Source: Rodentibacter caecimuris (GTDB lineage: Bacteria; Pseudomonadota; Gammaproteobacteria; Enterobacterales; Pasteurellaceae). From it: DNA of 64,000 bases. This document shows, piece after piece, positions 17,224 to 28,300 of this stretch (its first letter is position 1; each line of letters opens with the position of its first letter). Made by a program: the position numbers and the translations under genes. The stretch lies in NCBI RefSeq assembly GCF_001019715.1, contig NZ_BBXJ01000001.1:1860001-1924000 (forward strand), read 5' to 3'. The notes below the pieces were generated by a model. That model was not told where the DNA came from. It did not search any database and saw nothing but the letters and a program-made list of their open reading frames with translations.

Positions 17224-18447
17224 TTATCTTTCCTGGAGCGCCTGCTTCATCCTTGTAATCGGCTTAATCAGGTATTGAAACACCGTTTTTTCGCCGGTCT
17301 TAATATCCACGGTAGCGGTCATTCCCGGCGTAATATTTAAGCGGTTGCCGTTACGGTCGGTAATATGATTGCCATCGGTTTTCACTAAAATTCGATAGTA
17401 TGCCTGATCCGGATTCAAATTCAGCTCACTACGGCGACGTTCATCCTGCAATGTATCCGGACTGATTAATTCCACTTTACCTTCCAGCCCGCCGTAAATC
17501 GCATAATCATAGGCGCTTATTTTAACTAATGCCGGTTGTTCGGGGCGGATAAAGGCAACATCTTTCGGGCTAATATAGGCCTGCACTAACAAGGCTTCAT
17601 CCAAGGGCACGATCTCCAAAATATCCTGCCCTGCCTGCACAACACCACCTACCGTATTAATCCGGATATTTTTTACCACTCCGCGCAACGGCGCTTTAAT
17701 TTGCGAACGTTCTACCGGATCGGCACGCATTGCCATATTCTCACGTGCCTGAGCCAGCTCAGACTCGGTCTGCACCAATTCATTACTGGCATCCGCTACA
17801 TATTTATTATGGCGTTCGGAAAGCTGTTGGGCTAAATCGGAAGATTGGCGCATCATTCTCAGTAATTCTACTTCCGACATTACGCCTTTTTTCACCATAG
17901 GCTGAGTAATACTGATTTCACGGTCGAGTAATTCTTTACTCTGGCTTAATCCGCTAATCGCATCCTGCATAGCCTTATGCCGTGCGTTATAGGCCGCCGT
18001 TTCACGATCTTTGATTTCTTGCGGAATGTCTTGCGGAAATGTTAACGGCTCGCCCGAACTTTCGGCTTTCAAGCGGGCAACGATCCCCCTTAAACTCTGT
18101 ACTTTGGCTTCGCTCTCACGCAAAATCGCCGAACTTCGGGTATCATCAAGTAGTAAAAGAACCTGCCCTTTTTCAACCACATCCCCTTCTTTCACTTTCA
18201 TTTCCTGAATAATACCGGGATCTAAACTTTGTACGATCTGCTCACGGCTGCTTGGAATCACGCTACCTTGCCCACGTGTGACTTCCTCTAGCGGGCTAAA
18301 ATACGCCCAAATAACAAATGTCACCAGAAATAAAGCAAACAAGATAATTACCGAGAAAATACCTCGATGTTTTTCCGTTTGTAATGCGGCATTTAAATCA
18401 TTAATCAATGCTAAATCCGCTTTTTTTACTTCATCATTATTATGCAT
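17224..18447 (-). CDS. HlyD/LapC-type periplasmic adaptor of type I secretion
   Basis: A 407-residue membrane-fusion protein that bridges the ABC exporter and the outer-membrane channel. It has an N-terminal cytoplasmic part, one membrane helix (about residues 30-50), a biotinyl-lipoyl half-motif (VKEGDVVEKGQVLLLLDDT), a long periplasmic coiled coil (about 110-240), the second lipoyl half (PLRGVVKNIRINTVGGVVQAG) and the family ending YYRILVKT ... ITPGMTATVDIKTGEKTV. The start overlaps the exporter stop by 8 bases. It is the last gene of the leftward adhesin operon. Confidence 0.93.
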   Translation of the reverse strand: MHNNDEVKKADLALINDLNAALQTEKHRGIFSVIILFALFLVTFVIWAYFSPLEEVTRGQGSVIPSSREQIVQSLDPGIIQEMKVKEGDVVEKGQVLLLLDDTRSSAILRESEAKVQSLRGIVARLKAESSGEPLTFPQDIPQEIKDRETAAYNARHKAMQDAISGLSQSKELLDREISITQPMVKKGVMSEVELLRMMRQSSDLAQQLSERHNKYVADASNELVQTESELAQARENMAMRADPVERSQIKAPLRGVVKNIRINTVGGVVQAGQDILEIVPLDEALLVQAYISPKDVAFIRPEQPALVKISAYDYAIYGGLEGKVELISPDTLQDERRRSELNLNPDQAYYRILVKTDGNHITDRNGNRLNITPGMTATVDIKTGEKTVFQYLIKPITRMKQALQER

Positions 18448-20665
18448 TTTCTGTTCCCTGTTCAGTCGCTTGCCCGTTTACTTTTTCCGAGGAACCGTTT
18501 TCCTGTTCGGTATGTTCAGTACTTTGGTTCCGATTTAGCGTTTTTGGCTGTTCATTTTTCTGTAAATGTGCCAAGACGGCATCCCGTGGGCCATCGATCA
18601 CGACTTTTCCGTTTTCCATTACAATCACACGACTCACTAGTTTCAACACTTGCATGCGATGTGTTACAACAACCATTGTTCGATTACGCATCCAGTGTGC
18701 TAAGGCTTGTAATACCATTTCTTCCGATCCCTGATCCAAATCGCTGGTCGGTTCATCCAACAAAACAACTTGCGGATCTTTAATGGTTAAACGGGCTAAT
18801 GCCACCAACTGTTTTTGCCCGCCTGACAAGCCCTGACCGTTTTCACCCAGAGGCATATCCAATCCGCGTGGATGGCTGTTAACCAAGGTTTCTAAACCGA
18901 AACGGCGTAATGCGTTGACCAGTTCCTGATCACTGGAGAAATTATCCGTACGGGCAATATCCAGATTCTCACGCAATGTTCCTAAAAATAAACGGGGCGC
19001 CTGCCCCAACAATGAAATCTGATTACGCACATAATTCGGATCAATTTGGCGAAGATCCACATTATCCAACGTAACACCGCCGCTTTGCGGTTCATAAAGC
19101 CCCGATGCCAACTTTAACAAGGTACTCTTACCACTGCCGACCCGCCCTAAAATAGCCACTTTTTCACCAGGCTGAATCGTAATATTCACTTTATTCAGCG
19201 CATTGGCACTTTCTTTATTGTATTGGAAATTGACATTGTTAAAATTCAGTTTGCCTTGTACCTGTTTTAAGGTGATATATTTCCGTTCTGCATCACGCTC
19301 AATCGGGCGATTGATAATATCATCAACACCTTTTAAGGCTAAACGCGCCTGCTGAAAACGCGTAGCAAGACCGGCGATTTGTGACAATGGAGCCAAAGCC
19401 CGACCGGATAAAATCACTGAAGCGATTAATGCCCCCATAGTAATACGACTGGCTTCGTCCTGACTATGAATTAAATATGTCCCTAAAATCACCAAAAACA
19501 CTGTATTCAACTGTTGCAAAGCAACCGAGAAATTCACCACAAAATTACTTAAATCTTTCACTTTTATCTGCGATGCCGAGGTTTTTGCCGTGTACATATC
19601 CCACCGCTGTTGCGCCCAGTTAGTCGCATTATTGGCTTTTAAGGTTTCGATTCCGTCCAATGCTTCAACAATCAATCCCTGACGTTGTGATCCCTCCCGC
19701 ATGGATTCATTAATTTTTGCCGCTAATTTCGGTTGTATCGCAATGCCGACAATAATAACGGTCGGAATAATCACAAGTGGCACAAGCGCCAATTTCCCAC
19801 CGACTAAATAAATGACGAAAACAAATAACAGTAAGAACGGTAAATCGACCAATACTAACAAACTGGCACTAGTCATAAACTCACGCACCGATTCAAAATC
19901 CCGCAGGTTATTCGCATAGGATCCCGAGGAAGCCGGTTTATCAATCAGACGTAATGCCATCACTCGTCTAAATAATGCCGCACTAATAATCAAATCGGCT
20001 TTTTTACCGGCAATATCGGTTAAATGTCCCCTAATCATTTTTGCCATAAATTCAAAACTAATGGCAAGCACAACCCCAATACTCAATGCCCATAAGGTCT
20101 CATAGGTTTTATTCGGAATAACCCGATCATACACATTCATCACGTATAACGAACTAACCAACGCCAAAAAGTTAATAATAAAAGTCGCCAACACAACTTG
20201 ACCATAATAGGCTTTAAAACGCCAAATTACTTTCCAGAACCAGGCTTTCGGCATATGGTATTCCGGCAGTTCGGAACGAATATCGGACACGACTTTAGGC
20301 TTTACAAACCAGCAATAACCTAAATAAAGTCGGCTTAATTCCTCGTAACTCAACACTTTTTCCACTGCATCGGATTGACGCACGGTAAACTCACGCATTC
20401 TGCCGCTACCGGCAATTTTGGTAATCACCAGTGCTTCTTCATTATGCAAAATAGCCATCACCGGTACGGCAAGGCTTGGTATATCTTCCAGTTTGCGTTC
20501 GGAAACTCGGTTATCAAACCCGTAAGTTCTTAACACTTCGCTTAATGAAGCGAAATTAATGTTTAAATCCCGATCCCGTACAACCTGTGCTGTTAAGGCT
20601 TCCTGCGCAACGGGATTACCATGCAATTGCGTGACCAATGCCAAATGTTCAATAATAGATTTCAT
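18440..20665 (-). CDS. LapB-type type I secretion ABC exporter
   Basis: A 741-residue permease/ATPase. The first 125 residues form a C39-peptidase-like domain with no catalytic cysteine, as in LapB/HlyB exporters that do not cleave their cargo. Six membrane helices follow (about 150-430). The ATPase domain has Walker A GRVGSGKST (about 506-514), signature LSGGQKQ (about 610) and Walker B VVLLDEPTSDLD (about 630). An unusual polar, Glu/Asn/Gln-rich tail of about 40 residues ends the protein. It lies between the TolC-like and HlyD-like genes; the cargo is surely the adjacent giant adhesin. Confidence 0.95.
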   Translation of the reverse strand: MKSIIEHLALVTQLHGNPVAQEALTAQVVRDRDLNINFASLSEVLRTYGFDNRVSERKLEDIPSLAVPVMAILHNEEALVITKIAGSGRMREFTVRQSDAVEKVLSYEELSRLYLGYCWFVKPKVVSDIRSELPEYHMPKAWFWKVIWRFKAYYGQVVLATFIINFLALVSSLYVMNVYDRVIPNKTYETLWALSIGVVLAISFEFMAKMIRGHLTDIAGKKADLIISAALFRRVMALRLIDKPASSGSYANNLRDFESVREFMTSASLLVLVDLPFLLLFVFVIYLVGGKLALVPLVIIPTVIIVGIAIQPKLAAKINESMREGSQRQGLIVEALDGIETLKANNATNWAQQRWDMYTAKTSASQIKVKDLSNFVVNFSVALQQLNTVFLVILGTYLIHSQDEASRITMGALIASVILSGRALAPLSQIAGLATRFQQARLALKGVDDIINRPIERDAERKYITLKQVQGKLNFNNVNFQYNKESANALNKVNITIQPGEKVAILGRVGSGKSTLLKLASGLYEPQSGGVTLDNVDLRQIDPNYVRNQISLLGQAPRLFLGTLRENLDIARTDNFSSDQELVNALRRFGLETLVNSHPRGLDMPLGENGQGLSGGQKQLVALARLTIKDPQVVLLDEPTSDLDQGSEEMVLQALAHWMRNRTMVVVTHRMQVLKLVSRVIVMENGKVVIDGPRDAVLAHLQKNEQPKTLNRNQSTEHTEQENGSSEKVNGQATEQGTENA

Positions 20666-20856
20666 AATGTTAAATTTATTTTAAATACTTTCGATAAGAT
20701 AGTTTTGGAGTAACTCCAACGATTCATAGCTTATTACTATCTTTAAACCGATTTCTGCGATGATATCACCACGGACAAATTAGGATGTTAAATTCAATGT
20801 GGAATGGAGATGCCTACACGATAGTTTTTTATCCCCAATGTTCAGGTCAAAACTTC

Positions 20857-22119
20857 TCAAAATTTGACCGCACTTTTATTGCCCGCCCACTGGCTGATAC
20901 GTGCCTGTGAAGCGAGATATAGCAACGCCGCATCCCTGAAATCATTGCGTGCCGTCACTTCTGTGATTTGTACGCTGGTTAAATCTTGGTAAGAATCTAA
21001 TAAATTAATCAGGCTTCGCGCCGCCACTTCAAACTGTAATTCATTATCTTTCACGACATTACGTTGCAGACCAATTTGCTTCCTCGTTACGGTCATCAAC
21101 TGCTGGTTGCGCAACATATCCGCTTCGGAAGTTAATGCGCGTTCCTGTATGTTCAATTCAATTTCACGTAACTTGGCCTCTGCCGCTTTTTGGGAATAGT
21201 AACTTTGTTGTTCGCTATATTTTGCCGCCGGATTATAAATATCCCACGACATATTAATATACACTTCATGATTATGACGGCTTGCCGTTCCCTCTAGATT
21301 TATTGCCGGTAATTGTCTGGCTTTCGCCGCTTTCACCGCGGCTTTGGCACTTGCCGATTCTTCTTGTTGGGCGAGGTAAGTTGGATTTTGTTCAAGTGCC
21401 GGATTATGGAAACGATTAATAAATGCCGATACATTTATTTTCTCAAAAGGATCGACTAAATCCTTTTCGGTTAATCTCCCTTTGGTATAACGTCTTAACT
21501 GATTTAAGGCGGAATGCATGATACGTTGCTGAATTAAAATACTCGACTCAACTTGATTTTTACGCGACAGTGCCTCATTAACTTCAAAAGCACGTCCTTC
21601 ATCATAACCGGCAATAACCGTTAAATCCTTCAGAATTTTATTATGCCGTCGCAGACTTTCCTGATAGACGGCAATCATATCTTTTGCACGCAATGCGGTT
21701 AAATATAACTGACCGATTTGTTGCCCCATCACTTCTCTGGTTTCGGTTAATTTATGCTGATAATAACCTTCTCTGTGTTTATCCCGTTCAATTTCGGCTT
21801 CAATACCGCCCCAGGCATATAAATTTAAACGGGCATTCGCTCCCGGACCGGAACGGCGGTTACTGGTATCACGATGGTATTGGCTTGCCACCGAGGTATT
21901 CGTAACCGACACTATCGGCAAATGCCCCGCCTCGGAAACCTTAGTCTGACTTTTTGCCATTTCAATATTTGCTTTCGCCTCATCCAAAGTCGGATCCGCC
22001 ACAAAAGCGTGTTGAAGAATTTCATTTAAGGTTGTCTTCGCCAATAATGCGGATGGAAAAAGCATGAGCGAACCGGCAAAAACAACCGATAACCGCTGCT
22101 TAAATAAAAAATTTTTCAT
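20857..22119 (-). CDS. TolC-family outer membrane channel of type I secretion
   Basis: A 420-residue outer-membrane efflux protein of the TolC/AggA/LapE type. A signal peptide (about residues 1-27, ending LLAKT) precedes two repeated helical halves with the pattern LNEILQHAFVADPTLDEAKA and NVVKDNELQFEVAARSLINLLDSYQDLTS. It provides the outer-membrane pore for the adhesin. The last codons (SAVKF) are made by an uptake signal at 20867. About 190 bases, with no gene, separate it from the ABC exporter downstream. Confidence 0.93.
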   Translation of the reverse strand: MKNFLFKQRLSVVFAGSLMLFPSALLAKTTLNEILQHAFVADPTLDEAKANIEMAKSQTKVSEAGHLPIVSVTNTSVASQYHRDTSNRRSGPGANARLNLYAWGGIEAEIERDKHREGYYQHKLTETREVMGQQIGQLYLTALRAKDMIAVYQESLRRHNKILKDLTVIAGYDEGRAFEVNEALSRKNQVESSILIQQRIMHSALNQLRRYTKGRLTEKDLVDPFEKINVSAFINRFHNPALEQNPTYLAQQEESASAKAAVKAAKARQLPAINLEGTASRHNHEVYINMSWDIYNPAAKYSEQQSYYSQKAAEAKLREIELNIQERALTSEADMLRNQQLMTVTRKQIGLQRNVVKDNELQFEVAARSLINLLDSYQDLTSVQITEVTARNDFRDAALLYLASQARISQWAGNKSAVKF

Positions 22120-22269
22120 AGTTTTCTCTGATATCTACACCTGCAAGCAATCAGGCTCAATAAAGTCCTGCCTATTTTGCATTTTTCAAAAAAAAAGTCA
22201 AAAAGTTAGAGTGATAAAATCCGTTGGACTTTACTCTTATATCTCTTAAATCACAAAATAGCACCATAA

Positions 22270-22301
22270 ACAATCCCCCAAACTTTCGTAAGGAGGATTG
22301 T
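22270..22301. terminator. Hairpin after the adhesin gene
   Basis: ACAATCCCCC (22270-22279) pairs with GGAGGATTGT (22292-22301) with one G-U pair. On the minus strand it follows the adhesin stop by about 25 bases, but the T-run is poor. It may lower rather than stop transcription into the tolC-like gene. Confidence 0.5.
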
Positions 22302-22325
22302 TGATTAAATGGGTAAGTAACGTAA

Positions 22326-25300
22326 TTAAATAATGCTTACACCTTGTTGGATATAAACTTCTTCATTATTTACTTGACCTGTTGCTCCATAGTATGTGTA
22401 CTTATCATACACAACACCATCTTTTACAATGTCTGTACCGGTTTTTTGCCATACATTCCAATTATTTTGTAATGCACCACCGCTATCTTTAAACTCAATA
22501 CCGTTGGTACCATTCTTAGCTTGGTTATCTGAACCGTTACCGCCATTGTTACCAAAGTCCACTGTATCGCCAACATCACCTTTGATATAAAGCTGGGTAA
22601 TATTATCTCCTAAGCGTTGCAAGTCAGCTAAGGTTAAAGTGACCTTCTGGTTACCCGTACCACCAGTAATAGCACGCATATCAATGGTATCAAAGTTTAG
22701 TACTTGATTCATATCCAATTTCAAATCTGTACCGTGTAAGAAGATAGTATCATTACCTTCCCCACCGTCAATTGCACCATTACCCGTATTCACTCGGGAA
22801 CCAGTAATTGTTAAAGAGTCATTTCCTGAACCCATGTTGATATGGACATTATCCTCGGCGGACTTAAGAATTGAACCAACCGTCATCACATCATCGCCAC
22901 CAGAGAAATTGAATGTACCTCCTTTCAGAGTATCTTTGATATTAACAGTATCATTCCCATTACCAAACGAGAAGGTACCGTCAGTATCAACGTCTTTACC
23001 TACTTCGATAAAGTTGTCCCCTTCTCCTAGGTTAAAGGTTTGTTTTTGTCCAGCAATGGTACTAATGCTACCTTTCACGGAAATTACATCGTCACCCGAA
23101 CCGGCAGTAAAATCAATTTTCTTAACCAGATCAGTTCCGCCTGCTGCACCATAGCCAACACGTAACTCATTATTGCCTTCACCTAAATCAACCGTTTTAT
23201 TTCCGTCGAAGGTGCCATCAATTTGAATACGATCATTACCTGCACCACTGAAGAACTTGATTTCTGTAGCATTAGCCGTATTTCCACCAACATACAGAAT
23301 ATTGGTATCTCCAGCTTTATCTTCAGCTTGTCCCAGATCAATGGTGTAGTTACCTACAAGTAATCCACCAGCAATCGCAACACGGTCATTACCTGCACCC
23401 ATGGCAATTTTTTGACCATACATGGATTGTGCTGTACCACGGAATTGAACGCTATCATCACCGGCTCCCGCATCAAAGCCACCAAATGTACCCGATCCAG
23501 TAGCTCCAAAAGTACCATTATAAACACCCATATTACCAAAGTGGTTAAAGTCCAAACCAAAGATAACCGTATCATTACCATTAGTCGTTACAAACCCACC
23601 ATTACTTGCATTTGTTAATGGCTGTTTTGGTATTGTTACTGCAGCATCATCCATACTACCATTACCATAAGTAATAGGAGCACCAATAGTCGAACCTGCA
23701 GGTCTTGGATCTGGTCCTTGTTGTAAATTCATTTCTGCCGTTAGATTACGTAATACACTGACTTTTGTTTCAGACACATTACCTGCTGCATCAATAATAC
23801 GAAGTTCAAGCGCACCAGATACTTTACGGTTAAAGTTGTTGAGCGTTAAATGATATTTACCCTCACCATCTGCAGTGACCGGTGCAGACCAATTTGTTTT
23901 TCCTGTGCTTGTGGCATAACGATATTCAATTGTCGCACCAACTTCAGATAACCCAACTGGAGCAAAGATAACCTCACCTGTTGCAATGTCAAATTTTTCA
24001 ACAGACATTTGCTCAACTAAAGTATCAAGTCGGAAATCAAATTTACCTTTATCCCCAGTTGAAAGTGCATCACCATTTTTATCTTCCACCACAACTTCAT
24101 AACGATAATTTTGGCTGTAAGTTTCGCTCAATACATTATTGCCTTTCGGTGTCACCGTATAAGTTAATCCGTCAGTAGAGGCGAGCATATCGGCAGTAAC
24201 ATCCGTTTTACCATGTTCAGTATATGGATTATTCACATCTGAACTTTCAGATAATGTATAGCGATATACTTTAACTGTTTGACCAGCTGTCGGCGCTTTA
24301 TCTAGTGTAAATTCTAATACCGCATCTTTATCATTAGTCAACCCGTTTGCAAGGCTAGTAGCCGTTTGTGGGTTTGTAGCTTTAGCAACATCACCGACAT
24401 ATTTCGGGTTATTCTGGGTATAGTAATCGCTATATTGATAAGTTCCGTCTTCAAGCGGTTCATCATTTAAGTTATCAACTAACTTAATTGCTGTTACCTG
24501 CGGTGTTGATGCGGTGTAATCAATATCTTCTACACTGGTATTATTTGCATCTTTACCGACTGCTTTCACCTCATACTCTTTGGTCGCAGCATAACCGGTG
24601 AGTTCGTTAGCGCCAATATTAACGCTCCAACTACCATCTGCTGCAGGAGTCACGGTTTTTGTTACAATAACTGCGCCACTTTTTTCCCCTATGGTTACAG
24701 TAATGTCACCACTAATATCTTTGCTTGTACCACGAATTAAGAATCCGCCTGCCGCTTCTGCCGGGCTTATCTGAGCATATACATCCCCAGCTGCCGTACC
24801 ATCGTCTTTAACACTTGCAGATTGACTATCTCCGGCAATCTCAGTAATGTCAATTTCCAGTTTAGCCGCATCTATTGAAGTATCATTAACCGTTATTTCA
24901 TTACCTTCAACATTGCCCACTTTCACCTTACCGGTTTCCGCGCCTTCCGTTGAATTATCCTCTTTCGCCGTATGCTCTACTTTTAACTCCGTTACGCCTG
25001 CCGGTACGTTATAAGTACCGTCTGCATTTGGGGCTAAGACTTTTTCTGTATTATCCGTCGGATCCGTATATTTCACGACCGGAGCTTCGAAATCCTCTGC
25101 TGAGACCGGTTTGTTACCTGTACCGACAATTGTGATTGGCAGGTTATCTACGCCATTGTTGTTATCCAACTTAATTGTTGTTGTCACTTTGTTGGCACCT
25201 GTTTCATCAATTGTTGGCGGCTCACTCACTACGCCATCCGGCTTACCATCCCCGTCTTTATCTTCTATGATCGGTTTTGCATTTTTCGCATCCGTATCTG

Positions 25301-28300
25301 TTGTTAACGGTTCACCGGCTTTATCCGTTTTACCGCTTTCTTTACCCGTTGCGTTAACTTGTCCACCATCTTTCACTGCATCCGGTGCAATAGTTACTTT
25401 ACCTGTTGCCGGATCAACTGTTACACCTGCCGGTAGCTGACCTTCCGGTGTCCAAGTACCGTCATCGCCTTTTTCCACAGTAACCGTTTGTTTTTCACCT
25501 TTCTCATTAGGGAACGTTACAAACACCAGGTCATTACTCGGATTCGGAGTAACAATCGCCCCACCTTGGTTAGCCGGATCTTTTGCTAAAGTCGGTGCTT
25601 TTGCTTCATCCGGTAATGGTGTTGTTGAAGTATCATTAACCGTTACTTCATTACCTTCAACATTGCCCACTTTCACCTTACCGGTTTCCGCGCCTTCCGT
25701 TGAATTATCCGCTTTCGCCGTATGCTCTACTTTTAACTCCGTTACGCCTGCCGGTACGTTATAAGTACCGTCTGCATTTGGGGCTAAGACTTTTTCTGTA
25801 TTATCCGTCGGATCCGTATATTTCACGACCGGAGCTTCGAAATCCTCTGCTGAAACCGGTTTACCACCTGTACCGACAATTGTGATTGGCAGGTTATCTA
25901 CACCATTGTTGTTATCCAACTTAATTGTTGTTGTCACTTTGTTGTTATTGCCTGTTTCATCAATTGCTGCCGGCGAACTCACTACGCCATCCGGTGTACC
26001 ATCTCCGTCTTTATCTTCTGTGATCGGTTTTGCATTTTTCGCATCCGCATCTGTTGTTAACGGTTCACCGGCTTTATCCGTTTTACCGCTTTCTTTACCC
26101 GTTGCGTTAACTTGTCCACCATCTTTCACTGCATCCGGTGTAATCGTTACTTTACCTGTTGCCGGATCAAGTGTTACACGTTCCGGTAGCTGACCTTCCG
26201 GTGTCCAAGTGCCGTCATCGCCTTTTTTCACCGTAACAGTTTGTTCTTCACCTTTCTCATTAGGGAAGGTTACAACAACCTGGTCATTACTCGGATCCGG
26301 AGTAACAATCGCCCCACCTTGGTTAGCCGGATCTTTTGCTAAAGTCGGTGCTTTTGCTTCATCCGGTAATGGTGTTGTTGAAGTATCATTAACCGTTACT
26401 TCATTACCTTCAACATTGCCCACTTTCACCTTACCGGTTTCCGCGCCTTCCGTTGAATTATCCGCTTTCGCCGTATGCTCTACTTTTAACTCCGTTACGC
26501 CTGCCGGTACGTTATAAGTACCGTCTGCATTTGGGGCTAAGACTTTTTCGGTATTATCCGTCGGATCCGTATATTTCACGACCGGAGCTTCGAAATCCTC
26601 TGCTGAAACCGGTTTGCCACCTGTACCGACAATTGTGATTGGCAGGTTATCTACACCATTGTTGTTATCCAACTTAATTGTTGTTGTCACTTTGTTGTTA
26701 TTGCCTGTTTCATCAATTGCTGCCGGCGAACTCACTATGCCATCCGGTGTACCATCTCCGTCTTTATCTTCTGTGATCGGTTTTGCATTTTTCGCATCCG
26801 TATCTGTTGTTAACGGTTCACCGGCTTTATCCGTTTTACCGCTTTCTTTACCCGTTGCGTTAACTTGTCCACCATCTTTCACTGCATCCGGTGTAATCGT
26901 TACTTTACCTGTTGCCGGATCAAGTGTTACACGTTCCGGTAGCTGACCTTCCGGTGTCCAAGTGCCGTCATCGCCTTTTTTCACCGTAACAGTTTGTTCT
27001 TCACCTTTCTCATTATGGAAGGTTACAACAACCTGGTCATTACTCGGATCCGGAGTAACAATCGCCCCACCTTGGTTAGCCGGATCTTTTGCTAAAGTCG
27101 GTGCTTTTGCTTCATCCGGTAATGGTGTTGTTGAAGTATCATTAACCGTTACTTCATTACCTTCAACATTGCCCACTTTCACCTTACCGGTTTCCGCGCC
27201 TTCCGTTGAATTATCCGCTTTCGCCGTATGCTCTACTTTTAACTCCGTTACGCCTGCCGGTACGTTATAAGTACCGTCTGCATTTGGGGCTAAGACTTTT
27301 TCAGTATTATCCGTCGGATCCGTATATTTCACGACCGGAGCTTCGAAATCCTCTGCTGAAACCGGTTTACCACCTGTACCGACAATTGTGATTGGCAGGT
27401 TATCTACGCCATTGTTGTTATCCAACTTAATTGTTGTCGTCACCTTGTTGTTATTGCCTGTTTCATCAATTGCTGCCGGTGAACTCACTATGCCATCTGG
27501 TGTACCATCTCCGTCTTTATCTTCTGTGATCGGTTTTGCATTTTTTGGATCCGAGCCTGCATTTACCGGATCTGCATCAGCCCGATTATCGAGATTATCA
27601 CGACCTAATGCATTAACTTCTCCACCATCTTTTAATTTATCCGCAGGAATTTTAACGATGCCAGAATCCTTATCAACTGTCACGTTGTTGTCACCACTAT
27701 CAAAGAATAAGATCCACTCACCATTTTCTTTCTTTATAGCAACAGTTTGGTCTTTATCATTTTCATCTTTGAACTTAACTCCCATTATGACATTATCATC
27801 ACCCGCTTTTACTGTTACAGAACCGTCATTTTCAGCCGTGATAACAGGTTTATCCGCCGTTGTATTCGGATTATTGCCCGCCGTTGCTGCATCAGCATCC
27901 GCCGCATTACCTTTATCATCCGTACCGATTGCCGTTACTTCAGAACCGTCTTTCACTTTATTCTCAGGAATGGTGAATGTACCATCGTTTTTCGGCGTAA
28001 CGTCCGGATTGTCTGAGGTCCAGTTACCGTCAGCGCCTTTAGTTAAGGTTGCGGTTTTTTCCGCACCGTCTTCGTCGGTATATTTCACCACAACTTTAGT
28101 ATTGTCTTCGCCCGGTTTCACACTAACCGAACCATCGGTTTCCGGGGTTAAGGTCGGTTTATCCGCCGTTGTATCCGGATTATTGCCCGCCGTTGCATCA
28201 GCATCCGCCGCATTACCTTTATCATCCGTACCGATTGCCGTTACTTCAGAACCGTCTTTCACTTTATTCTCAGGAATGGTAAATGTGCCATCATTTTTCG

